In this document: in pieces, positions 34,481 to 41,647 of the stretch
How positions within the stretch are numbered: the first letter of the stretch is position 1
Layout of the letters: each line of letters starts with the position of its first letter
Source: Pandoraea iniqua
Lineage (GTDB): Bacteria > Pseudomonadota > Gammaproteobacteria > Burkholderiales > Burkholderiaceae
Length of the DNA stretch: 64,000 nucleotides
Direction of reading: 5' to 3'
Assembly: GCF_902459685.1 (NCBI RefSeq)
Contig: NZ_CABPSF010000002.1
Coordinates: forward strand, 682,001-746,000
Notes under the pieces: generated by a model
Databases searched by the model: none
The model's input: only the letters and a program-made list of their open reading frames with translations
What the model was told of the DNA's origin: nothing
Program-made: the position numbers and the translations under genes

Positions 34481-37246
34481 ATGAACAAGAACCTTCGCTC
34501 GCGCCAGAAACAGCGTGGCTTTGTCGATCATCCGACAGCCACCGAGCGCGCCATTACCGGCCCCGATGCCGTCGCTAAGCTCGCCACCGAGCCGCTGCAC
34601 GACATGCTCCACACCCTCGGCACCGACCTGCGCGGGCTCACGCTCGCCGAAGTCGGGCAGCGCCATACGCGCTACGGCCCCAACGAGATCGCCCACGACA
34701 AGCCACCGCACTGGACCGTGCAACTGTTGCGCGCTTTCAACAATCCGTTTGTGATGGTGCTGCTCGTGCTCGCCACGATCAGCTTCTTCACCGATGTCTA
34801 TTTTGCCGATCCCGATGACCGGGATTTCAAGAGCATCATCATCTTGCTGACGATGGTGACGATCAGCGGTCTGTTGCGGTTCTTTACCGAGTTCCATTCG
34901 CTGCGTGCCGCCGAGAAGCTTAAGGCGATGGTGCGCACCACCGCCAGCGTTCGCCGCCGTGTGGTCTCGTCGGGCAAGCCGGAGCGGCACGAAGTCGCCA
35001 TGCGCGAGCTCGTCGTGGGCGACATCGTGACGTTGCAGGCGGGGGACATGATTCCCGCCGACCTGCGGCTGATCGAATCGCGCGATCTGTTTATCAGTCA
35101 GGCGGTACTCACTGGTGAAGCGCTGCCGGTGGAGAAGTACGACACGCTCGGCGCCGTTGCGCAGAAGTCGGTCGACACCGGGCCGGCCAAACCGGTTCAG
35201 AAGAACAGCGCCAGCTTGCTCGATCTGTCGAACGTCTGCTTCATGGGGACGAACGTAGTGAGCGGCACGGCCCTCGGCGTGGTGGTGGCCACCGGCAGCG
35301 ACACGTATTTCGGTGCGCTCGCCAAGAACGTGGTCAGTCACAAGCGCGTGGAGACGAGCTTCGATCGCGGCGTGAACAGCGTGAGCTGGCTGCTGATTCG
35401 TTTCATGCTGGTGATGGTGCCGATCGTCTTCATGATCAACGGCCTGACCAAGGGCGACTGGGTGAGCGCCCTGACGTTCGCGCTGGCGGTCGCCGTGGGT
35501 CTGACGCCCGAAATGCTGCCGATGATCGTGAGCGCCAACCTTGCACGTGGTGCATTGGCGATGGCGCGCCGCAAGGTGGTGGTCAAGCGTCTGAACTCGG
35601 TGCAGAACTTCGGTGCCATGGACGTGCTGTGTACCGACAAGACCGGCACGCTCACGCAGGACAAGATCATTCTCGAGCAGCATCTCGATGTGGTCGGCAA
35701 CGAGCAGGAAGACGTGCTGCGACTGGGTTGGCTCAACAGCTATCACCAGAGCGGCCAGCGCAATCTGATCGACGTGGCGATCATTCGCCGGGCCAACGAA
35801 ATCGGTGAATCGGTGCAGCCGCGCACCTTTGCCAAGATCGATGAACTGCCGTTCGATTTCGTGCGTCGCCGCCTGTCGGTGGTGGTCGCCAATGAGCGCG
35901 GCGAGCATTTGATGGTCACGAAGGGTGCCGTCGAAGAGATGCTGGCAGTGTCCACGCACGTGAAGACCGCCCAAGGCGTGCGGGTGCTCGACGACACGGC
36001 CCGTGCCATGTTGCTCGCACGCGCCGAAGCCTATAACGAAGACGGCTTCCGCGTGCTGGTGGTGGCCACGCGCGATATTCCGGCCGGCGAGACCAAAACC
36101 CAATACAAGACGTCCGATGAGACGGGCCTCACGGTCTGCGGCTTCCTCACGTTCCTCGATCCGCCGAAGGACTCGGCGGCCCCGGCCATTGCCGCGCTGC
36201 GTGAATACGGCGTCGCCGTGAAGGTGCTCACTGGCGATAACCCGATCGTCACGCTGAAGGTCTGCCGCGAGGTCGGGCTGGAACCGGGCACGCCGCTGTT
36301 GGGTGCCGACATCGAGCCGATGGACGAAGACACGCTGCGTGCCGCCGTCGAGCACACCACCGTATTTGCCAAGCTTGCGCCGTTGCACAAGGCTCGCGTG
36401 GTCAAGGCATTGCAGGCCAACGGCCACACGGTGGGCTTCCTGGGTGACGGTATCAACGACGCCCCGGCGTTGCGCGATGCCGACGTGGGTATCTCGGTCG
36501 ACACCGGTGCCGATATTGCGAAAGAGACGGCCGACATCATCCTGCTCGAAAAGAGCCTGATGGTGCTCGAGGCCGGGGTGGTCAAGGGCCGTGAGACGTT
36601 CGGCAACATCCTTAAGTATCTGAACATGACGGCCAGCTCCAACTTCGGCAACGTGTTCTCGGTGCTGGTGGCGAGCGCGTTCCTGCCGTGGGAGCCGATG
36701 CTCGCGATGCAGTTGCTCGTGCAGAACCTCGTGTACGACATCTCGCAGATGTTCCTGCCGTGGGACCGCATGGACCCTGAGTTCCTCAAGAAGCCGCGCA
36801 AGTGGGACGCGGGCAATATCCGCCGCTTCATGCTGTGGATCGGACCGACCTCGTCGGTGTTCGATATCACGACCTACGCGCTGTTGTGGACGGTCTTCGG
36901 TGCCGGTGCGATGTATCACCTGCACGGCGGCAGCGGCGGTCAGGTCATCATGAATTCGGGCTGGTTTATTGAAGGGCTCGTCTCGCAGACGCTGGTGGTG
37001 CACTTGCTGCGCACGCAGAAGATTCCGTTCCTGCAAAGCACGCCGGCGCTGCCGATCATGCTCTCGACGACCGTGGCCATCGGCATCGCCTGCTGGCTGC
37101 CGTACTCGCCGTTTGCCGAAACACTCGGTTTCGTCAGCCTGCCGGGCTCGTACTTCTACTGGCTGGCGGCCACCATGCTCGGCTACATCGCGCTCGCACA
37201 GACGGTGAAGACGATCTACATCCGCCGCTTCGGCCGCTGGTTCTGA
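34481..37246 (+). CDS. mgtA: Magnesium-transporting P-type ATPase
   Basis: P-type ATPase of 921 residues that imports Mg2+ across the inner membrane. The phosphorylated aspartate is D386 in CTDKTGTLTQDK. TGEALPVEKY (actuator domain), LTGDNPIVTLKVC and GDGINDAPALRDADVG (655 onward) are present. The membrane segment NMTASSNFGNVFSVLVASAFLPWEPMLAMQLLVQNL and the following YDISQMFLPWDRMDPE stretch are typical of the MgtA/MgtB subfamily. AGGAAATCGTC precedes the ATG. It lies on a transcript with a long leader and two small upstream ORFs, and it interrupts the surrounding iron genes. Confidence 0.95.
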   Translation: MNKNLRSRQKQRGFVDHPTATERAITGPDAVAKLATEPLHDMLHTLGTDLRGLTLAEVGQRHTRYGPNEIAHDKPPHWTVQLLRAFNNPFVMVLLVLATISFFTDVYFADPDDRDFKSIIILLTMVTISGLLRFFTEFHSLRAAEKLKAMVRTTASVRRRVVSSGKPERHEVAMRELVVGDIVTLQAGDMIPADLRLIESRDLFISQAVLTGEALPVEKYDTLGAVAQKSVDTGPAKPVQKNSASLLDLSNVCFMGTNVVSGTALGVVVATGSDTYFGALAKNVVSHKRVETSFDRGVNSVSWLLIRFMLVMVPIVFMINGLTKGDWVSALTFALAVAVGLTPEMLPMIVSANLARGALAMARRKVVVKRLNSVQNFGAMDVLCTDKTGTLTQDKIILEQHLDVVGNEQEDVLRLGWLNSYHQSGQRNLIDVAIIRRANEIGESVQPRTFAKIDELPFDFVRRRLSVVVANERGEHLMVTKGAVEEMLAVSTHVKTAQGVRVLDDTARAMLLARAEAYNEDGFRVLVVATRDIPAGETKTQYKTSDETGLTVCGFLTFLDPPKDSAAPAIAALREYGVAVKVLTGDNPIVTLKVCREVGLEPGTPLLGADIEPMDEDTLRAAVEHTTVFAKLAPLHKARVVKALQANGHTVGFLGDGINDAPALRDADVGISVDTGADIAKETADIILLEKSLMVLEAGVVKGRETFGNILKYLNMTASSNFGNVFSVLVASAFLPWEPMLAMQLLVQNLVYDISQMFLPWDRMDPEFLKKPRKWDAGNIRRFMLWIGPTSSVFDITTYALLWTVFGAGAMYHLHGGSGGQVIMNSGWFIEGLVSQTLVVHLLRTQKIPFLQSTPALPIMLSTTVAIGIACWLPYSPFAETLGFVSLPGSYFYWLAATMLGYIALAQTVKTIYIRRFGRWF

Positions 37247-37250
37247 TCTG

Positions 37251-37267
37251 AGGTCTCACGCAGACCT
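37251..37267 (+). terminator. Small hairpin after mgtA
   Basis: AGGTCT, five bases, AGACCT directly after the mgtA stop, followed by a second GC-rich imperfect hairpin near 37279-37302 but no T-run. It is more likely a transcript-stabilising structure or weak pause than a full terminator. Confidence 0.3.
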
Positions 37268-37330
37268 GACCACCCACACAAGCCCCCGTGCAGCGCACGC
37301 GGGGCGGCATCAAAAAAGAGCGAACGACTC

Positions 37331-38065
37331 ATGAAGAAGCAACTCATCTCGCTGGCACTGGCTTGTCCCCTCAGCGCCTTCGCCGCGCATCCGCTCGTGA
37401 CCGACGACACGGGTACCCAAGGCGACGGCAACTGGCAGTTCGAAACGAATGGCGAAGCCACCGCCAAGCAACCCGACACGGGCCGCCAATTTCTCTGGAA
37501 CAGCACGCTCACGCGTGGCTTTGGCGAAGCGCTGGACCTCTACGCCAACGTGCCGTACACGCACGTTCAGCAACGCTCCGATACCGCAGCAACCGGCATC
37601 GCCGATCTGGAACTCGGCGCGAAATGGCGGCTGTATGACGACGGCGCTTTCAGTCTCGGCCTCAAGCCTTACCTCACGCTCCCGACCGGCAACGATTCGC
37701 GCGGCCTCGGCACAGGTCGCGTGAACGCCGGCGCAACCTTGCTCGCGCAATACGAAATCGATGACTGGACGTTCCTCGTCAACGGCGGCGCGGTGTATCA
37801 ACCGAACCGGCAGGGCGCGCGCGAAACGGTCTGGAAAGTCTCGGGGGCTGTGCTGTATCGCGTGCTGCCGACGACCCGCCTGCTGCTCGATATCGGTACG
37901 TCGCAGAACCCCGACTTCGCGCAGCCGACCAGCCCGGCGTTCATGATCGTCGGCGCCATCTACAGCCCGAAGCCGTGGCTCGATCTGGACGTGGGCTATC
38001 GCCGGGGGCTCAACCCACAGACCTACGATTACTCGTGGCTGGCCGGGGTGACGGTGCGCTGGTAA
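37331..38065 (+). CDS. Outer-membrane beta-barrel protein (MetA-pathway/transporter-like family)
   Basis: 244 residues with a short signal peptide (cleavage near AFA). The mature part begins HPLVTDDTGTQGDGNWQFE and continues as alternating amphipathic strands (NVPYTHVQQ, LGLKPYLTLPTG, WLDLDVGYRRGL), ending in tryptophan (VRW). This layout fits the family once named for phenol-degradation transport; most members have no proven substrate. It follows mgtA by 84 bases, with an AAAAAAGAG purine stretch before its start, and may be cotranscribed. Two hairpins follow it. Confidence 0.75.
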   Translation: MKKQLISLALACPLSAFAAHPLVTDDTGTQGDGNWQFETNGEATAKQPDTGRQFLWNSTLTRGFGEALDLYANVPYTHVQQRSDTAATGIADLELGAKWRLYDDGAFSLGLKPYLTLPTGNDSRGLGTGRVNAGATLLAQYEIDDWTFLVNGGAVYQPNRQGARETVWKVSGAVLYRVLPTTRLLLDIGTSQNPDFAQPTSPAFMIVGAIYSPKPWLDLDVGYRRGLNPQTYDYSWLAGVTVRW

Positions 38066-38110
38066 ATCGATAGCGCGTCGAATCTCGCGCAACCGTCGCG
38101 CAACCGTACT

Positions 38111-38138
38111 CGTCGCTGTCATCACACGGGCAGCGACG
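38111..38138 (+). terminator. Hairpin after the outer-membrane protein gene
   Basis: CGTCGCTG, 12 bases, CAGCGACG: a perfect 8-base stem followed by ATTTC. It is the first of two hairpins and weaker than the next. Confidence 0.45.
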
Positions 38139-38147
38139 ATTTCACCT

Positions 38148-38190
38148 GCCGGGGGCACTGGGTCAGCGATGACCCGGCACCCCGGCTTTT
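38148..38190 (+). terminator. Rho-independent terminator before the Fur-controlled PepSY operon
   Basis: GCCGGGG pairs with CCCCGGC (38180-38186), with an inner TGGGTCA/TGACCC pairing, followed at once by TTTTC. It cleanly separates the mgtA block from the downstream iron operon. Confidence 0.75.
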
Positions 38191-38231
38191 CTTATGGTCG
38201 TCTTCACATCAAGACGATTGTCTTGTTAAAT

Positions 38232-38250
38232 GCAAACGATTATCATTGCA
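38232..38250 (+). promoter_or_regulatory. Fur box upstream of the PepSY/DUF2271/ApbE operon
   Basis: Read on the reverse strand, the site contains CAATGATAATCG and matches the 19-base Fur consensus at 13 of 19 positions, including the whole AATGATAATC core. It lies 111 bases upstream of the PepSY start and after a terminator, where an iron-controlled promoter is expected. Confidence 0.7.
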
Positions 38251-38361
38251 CTTTTCAGTTTCCCTGAGATAGTGCGGCGTGCGAATGTCGGCTCGCCATG
38301 ACACTACGATGACTGCCATGCCCGCCATCCCTAGGCCAGCCTCGATGTCCCGAATTCCGCA

Positions 38362-38997
38362 ATGAACGAACTCCAGCTCGGTGCCGGCCGGCAGCGGCGC
38401 GCGTTCTGGCTCAAACATCTGCACCAGTGGCACTGGATCAGTTCGGCGATCTGTCTGCTCGGCATGATGCTGTTCGCGATCACAGGCTTCACGCTCAACC
38501 ACGCAGGACAGATCGAAGCTCACCCCCAAGTCGTCAAGCGCGCGGCGCAGGTGCCCGACGCCCTGCTGACGCAGCTCAGCGAGACACCTCACAAAGACAA
38601 GGGCCCGGTACCGGCGGCGCTCGCCGATTGGTTGCACACGTCGCTCGCCATCGATGCCGAGGGCCGCGAGGCCGAGTGGTCGGCCGACGAAATTTACGTC
38701 GCGTTGCCGCGCCCGGGTGGCGATGCTTGGGTGAGTGTGGATTTGCAGAGCGGTGAGACCCAGTACGAACTGACCACACGCGGCTGGATTTCCTATCTGA
38801 ACGATTTGCACAAGGGCCGCAATACCGGCAACGCGTGGGGCCTCTTTATCGACGTGTTCGCGCTGGCGTGTCTGGTGTTCAGCGTGACCGGCTTGTTCTT
38901 GCTCAAGCTGCATGCGGGTAATCGCGTGGCGACATGGCCGCTGGTCGGTCTTGGGCTGGTCATTCCGCTGCTGCTCGTCATCCTGTTCATTCACTGA
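38362..38997 (+). CDS. PepSY-associated transmembrane helix protein
   Basis: 211 residues. The N-terminal LKHLHQWHWISSAICLLGMMLFAITGFTLNH (about 18-48) has four histidines at the membrane face. A periplasmic region of about 110 residues follows, then two helices (about 165-185 and 192-210). Paired histidines in such helices suggest heme or flavin electron passage, but this is not proven. It is the first gene after the Fur box and leads into DUF2271, DUF4198, ApbE and diflavin reductase genes. A likely role is membrane electron carriage between the cytoplasmic reductase and the periplasmic flavoprotein. Confidence 0.83.
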   Translation: MNELQLGAGRQRRAFWLKHLHQWHWISSAICLLGMMLFAITGFTLNHAGQIEAHPQVVKRAAQVPDALLTQLSETPHKDKGPVPAALADWLHTSLAIDAEGREAEWSADEIYVALPRPGGDAWVSVDLQSGETQYELTTRGWISYLNDLHKGRNTGNAWGLFIDVFALACLVFSVTGLFLLKLHAGNRVATWPLVGLGLVIPLLLVILFIH

Positions 38998-39107
38998 GAC
39001 GCAGCGACCTAATCGGGGCGCGCGTCGACAGTGCAGACAGTGTCGATATCGTTTTCTTAGTACTTCAATCTGAACTCAACCCGAGGTTTGCTCGATAGGG
39101 GATAGCC

Positions 39108-39632
39108 ATGCGTCGAATGCTTTCCGTCACGTTGACCGGTCTGGTGGCAGCACCATTCGCGGGCAATGCGGCGGCCGCCGAGATGACCGTCAAGGTCGAA
39201 ATTCCGCGTCTGAACGTGGCGGAGTATCACCGTCCGTATGTGGCGATGTGGATCGAAAAGGCGGATCAGTCGCCCGTGACGACGTTGTCGGTCTGGTACG
39301 ACGGCAAGCTCAAGAATGCCGAAGGCACCAAGTGGCTCAAGGACATGCGCCAGTGGTGGCGCAAAGCAGGGCGCGACATGACGATGCCGGCCGACGGTGT
39401 GTCGGGCGCGACGCGGGCCCCCGGTGAGCACTCGCTGACATTTGTCGACGGCAAGGCACCGCTGGGCAAGCTGGCCGCTGGTGAGTACCAGCTCGTGGTG
39501 GAAGCGGCCCGTGAAGTGGGCGGTCGCGAACTGATTCGCGTGCCGTTCACATGGCCGCCTGCGGACGCGAAGTCGGCGCAGGTCAAGGGCGAACACGAAC
39601 TCGGCGCCGTGTCGCTGAGCGTGAAGCCCTGA
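39108..39632 (+). CDS. DUF2271 periplasmic protein with a covalent FMN attachment motif
   Basis: 174 residues with an N-terminal signal peptide (cleavage near AAAA-EM). The motif DGVSGAT at residues 96-102 matches the D-x-x-S/T-G-A-T/S sequence to which ApbE joins FMN in NqrC and RnfG, making T102 the probable acceptor. The surrounding sequence is a small beta-rich domain (TVKVEIPRLN, PYVAMWIEKADQSPV, HSLTFVDG). An ApbE gene lies about 900 bases downstream in the same operon, with a membrane diflavin reductase after it. It is therefore probably the flavinylated electron carrier. FMN attachment is predicted, not shown. Confidence 0.82.
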   Translation: MRRMLSVTLTGLVAAPFAGNAAAAEMTVKVEIPRLNVAEYHRPYVAMWIEKADQSPVTTLSVWYDGKLKNAEGTKWLKDMRQWWRKAGRDMTMPADGVSGATRAPGEHSLTFVDGKAPLGKLAAGEYQLVVEAAREVGGRELIRVPFTWPPADAKSAQVKGEHELGAVSLSVKP

Positions 39633-39697
39633 GCCACGGCCGCCTACCGCCTCACTACCGAATTCCTCTTTCCCGAATTGCCGTATAGGAGCTGATC

Positions 39698-40519
39698 ATG
39701 AAGTTCTCCCTGAAGAAGCTGTCCCTCGTCTCCGCGCTGGCCATCGCTGCACTGGCACCGCTCGCCGCACAGGCTCACCGTCAGTGGTTGCTGCCGTCGG
39801 CCACCGTGCTGTCGGGCAACGATCCGTGGGTGACGGTGGATGCTGCGGTCTCGAATGACCTGTTCTACTTCGAGCATTTCCCGATGCGTCTGGACGGTCT
39901 CGTCGTGACGGCGCCGGACGGCAAGCCGGTGAAGGCCGAAAACGCATCGACGGGCCGCTATCGCAGCGTCTTCGATGTGCATCTGACGCAAGACGGAACG
40001 TACAAGATCGCTGTGCTGAACCACGGGTTGTCGGCGAGCTACAAGGTGGGTAACGAGACCAAGCGCTGGCGCGGTTCGCCGGAAGCGTTTGCGAAGGAAG
40101 TACCCGCTAACGCGCAAGACCTGCAAGTGACCGAAGGCCTGTCGCGTGTCGAGTCGTTTGTGACGCGTGGCAAGCCCACGACGACGGCACTGGCCACGAC
40201 CGGTCAAGGGCTCGAACTCGCACCCATCTCGCATCCGAACGATCTGGTCGACGGCAGCACGGCGAGCTTCCGCTTGCTGCACGACGGTAAGCCGGCGGCC
40301 AACGTGAAAGTGGAAGTGGTGCCGGGCGGCATTCGCTATCGCGACAAGCTCAACGACCTGTCGGTGACGACCGATGCCGACGGCAAGTTCAGCGTGAAAT
40401 GGCCCGCCCCGGGCATGTACTGGCTCGAAGCCGACGTGCGTGACGACAAGGTCTCCATCAAGCCGGCTAAGGCGCGCCGCGCGGCTTATGCCGCAACGGT
40501 GGAAGTGCTGCCGCAGTAA
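39698..40519 (+). CDS. DUF4198 periplasmic protein (second copy)
   Basis: 273 residues with a signal peptide ending PLAAQA, again leaving histidine as first mature residue ([14 protein letters not shown]). The second domain has [26 protein letters not shown], the carboxypeptidase-regulatory type fold seen in DUF4198. AGGAG precedes the ATG. It lies between the flavinylated DUF2271 gene and ApbE, so it probably acts in the periplasm with that carrier, perhaps binding iron or released siderophore. A near-motif DGSTAS (near residue 187) lacks the glycine needed for FMN attachment. Confidence 0.83.
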   Translation: MKFSLKKLSLVSALAIAALAPLAAQAHRQWLLPSATVLSGNDPWVTVDAAVSNDLFYFEHFPMRLDGLVVTAPDGKPVKAENASTGRYRSVFDVHLTQDGTYKIAVLNHGLSASYKVGNETKRWRGSPEAFAKEVPANAQDLQVTEGLSRVESFVTRGKPTTTALATTGQGLELAPISHPNDLVDGSTASFRLLHDGKPAANVKVEVVPGGIRYRDKLNDLSVTTDADGKFSVKWPAPGMYWLEADVRDDKVSIKPAKARRAAYAATVEVLPQ

Positions 40520-40558
40520 GCCGGCAATCTGCCCCCGGTTAGTCCTCACTTCGCGCCC

Positions 40559-41647
40559 ATGACTCGCATCGACCTGCCTGCCGAAGTACGGCACGAGCCA
40601 CGTGTGCTCGTGCCGTTGCAGATGACGTCTGCCGGTGTGCAGCCGCACGCCGGTGGCCGGCTCAAGCATCTGGCCGGGCAGACCATGGGCACGACATGGT
40701 CGGTCGCGTATGTGCAGCCGCCAGACGTTGCCAATGCCCTAGACGAGGCCTGGATCGATGAAAGCATTCGAGCGGTCCTTGCACGCGTCGACGCGCAGAT
40801 GAGCAATTGGCGCGACGACTCTGACATTAGCGCCTTCAATCGCGCAGCGGCAGGGCAATGGATTGCGCTGCCGGACGATGCCTTTCATGTGCTGGAAACC
40901 GCGTTGCGTGTCGCCCGCGAGAGCGGCGGTGCATACGATCCCAGCGCGGGACCGCTCGTTGATCTGTGGGGTTTCGGCCCCGCACCGTGCCGCGAAGTCG
41001 CGCCGGGTGTGGATGAGGTCATGTCCGCGCGCGAGCGCTGCGGTTGGGCGCGTGTGGTGTTGGATGTTCAGGGCAAGCGTGCACAGCAACCCGGTGGCAT
41101 CTCACTCGATCTCTGCGCGATTGCCAAGGGCTTCGCGGTCGACGCCGTGTCGTTGGCGCTTACTGACGTGGGCATTGCGCACCATCTTGTCGAGATTGGC
41201 GGCGAGCTTCGTGGTGAAGGCGTCAAACCCGATGGCATGCCGTGGTGGGTCGAACTGGAAGCGCCGGTGACTGAGACTGAGGCCGAGTCCGCAGCCGAAG
41301 GCATCGCGCAGGATCTCGTCGCGCTGCACGGGCTGAGCGTGGCGACGTCCGGCGACTATCGCCGTTACTTCATGGAGGCATCGCAGCCGTGCGCACCTTC
41401 AAAGCGATATGCGCATACGCTCGATCCTCGCACGGGCTATCCGGCGAGTCATGCGTTGGCATCGGTCAGCGTCGTGCATCGTGAGTGCATGATGGCCGAT
41501 GCGTGGTCGACGGCCCTCACTGTGCTCGGACCGCAGGCGGGCATGCAACTCGCTGCCGCACGCGACATCGCTGCACGTTTTGTGATGCGTGTGCCCGACG
41601 GTTTTCGCGAGACGGTGACGCCGGCCTATCGGGCGATGTATTCATGA
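40559..41647 (+). CDS. apbE: FAD:protein FMN transferase
   Basis: Attaches FMN from FAD to a threonine or serine of target proteins, using Mg2+. 362 residues. The family core shows as GQTMGTTWSVAYV (about 40), SDISAFNR, DPSAGPLVDLWGFG, LDLCAIAKGFAVDAV, GGELRGEG and HTLDPRTGYPAS. No lipoprotein or Sec signal is visible at the N-terminus, unlike most ApbE proteins acting in the periplasm. No Shine-Dalgarno precedes the ATG at 40559, so an internal start such as 40622 is possible but would not add a signal. It overlaps the reductase gene by four bases. Its target is probably the DUF2271 protein encoded upstream. Confidence 0.92.
   Translation: MTRIDLPAEVRHEPRVLVPLQMTSAGVQPHAGGRLKHLAGQTMGTTWSVAYVQPPDVANALDEAWIDESIRAVLARVDAQMSNWRDDSDISAFNRAAAGQWIALPDDAFHVLETALRVARESGGAYDPSAGPLVDLWGFGPAPCREVAPGVDEVMSARERCGWARVVLDVQGKRAQQPGGISLDLCAIAKGFAVDAVSLALTDVGIAHHLVEIGGELRGEGVKPDGMPWWVELEAPVTETEAESAAEGIAQDLVALHGLSVATSGDYRRYFMEASQPCAPSKRYAHTLDPRTGYPASHALASVSVVHRECMMADAWSTALTVLGPQAGMQLAAARDIAARFVMRVPDGFRETVTPAYRAMYS

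Noticed and set aside
34409-37036. 875-codon open frame on the minus strand
   Set aside because: It is the antisense of mgtA, kept open by GC-rich codon bias. The product has no recognisable domain and the plus strand carries full P-type ATPase motifs.
40244-40270. DGSTAS in the second DUF4198 protein as an FMN attachment site
   Set aside because: It lacks the glycine of the motif; only the DUF2271 protein has the full sequence.
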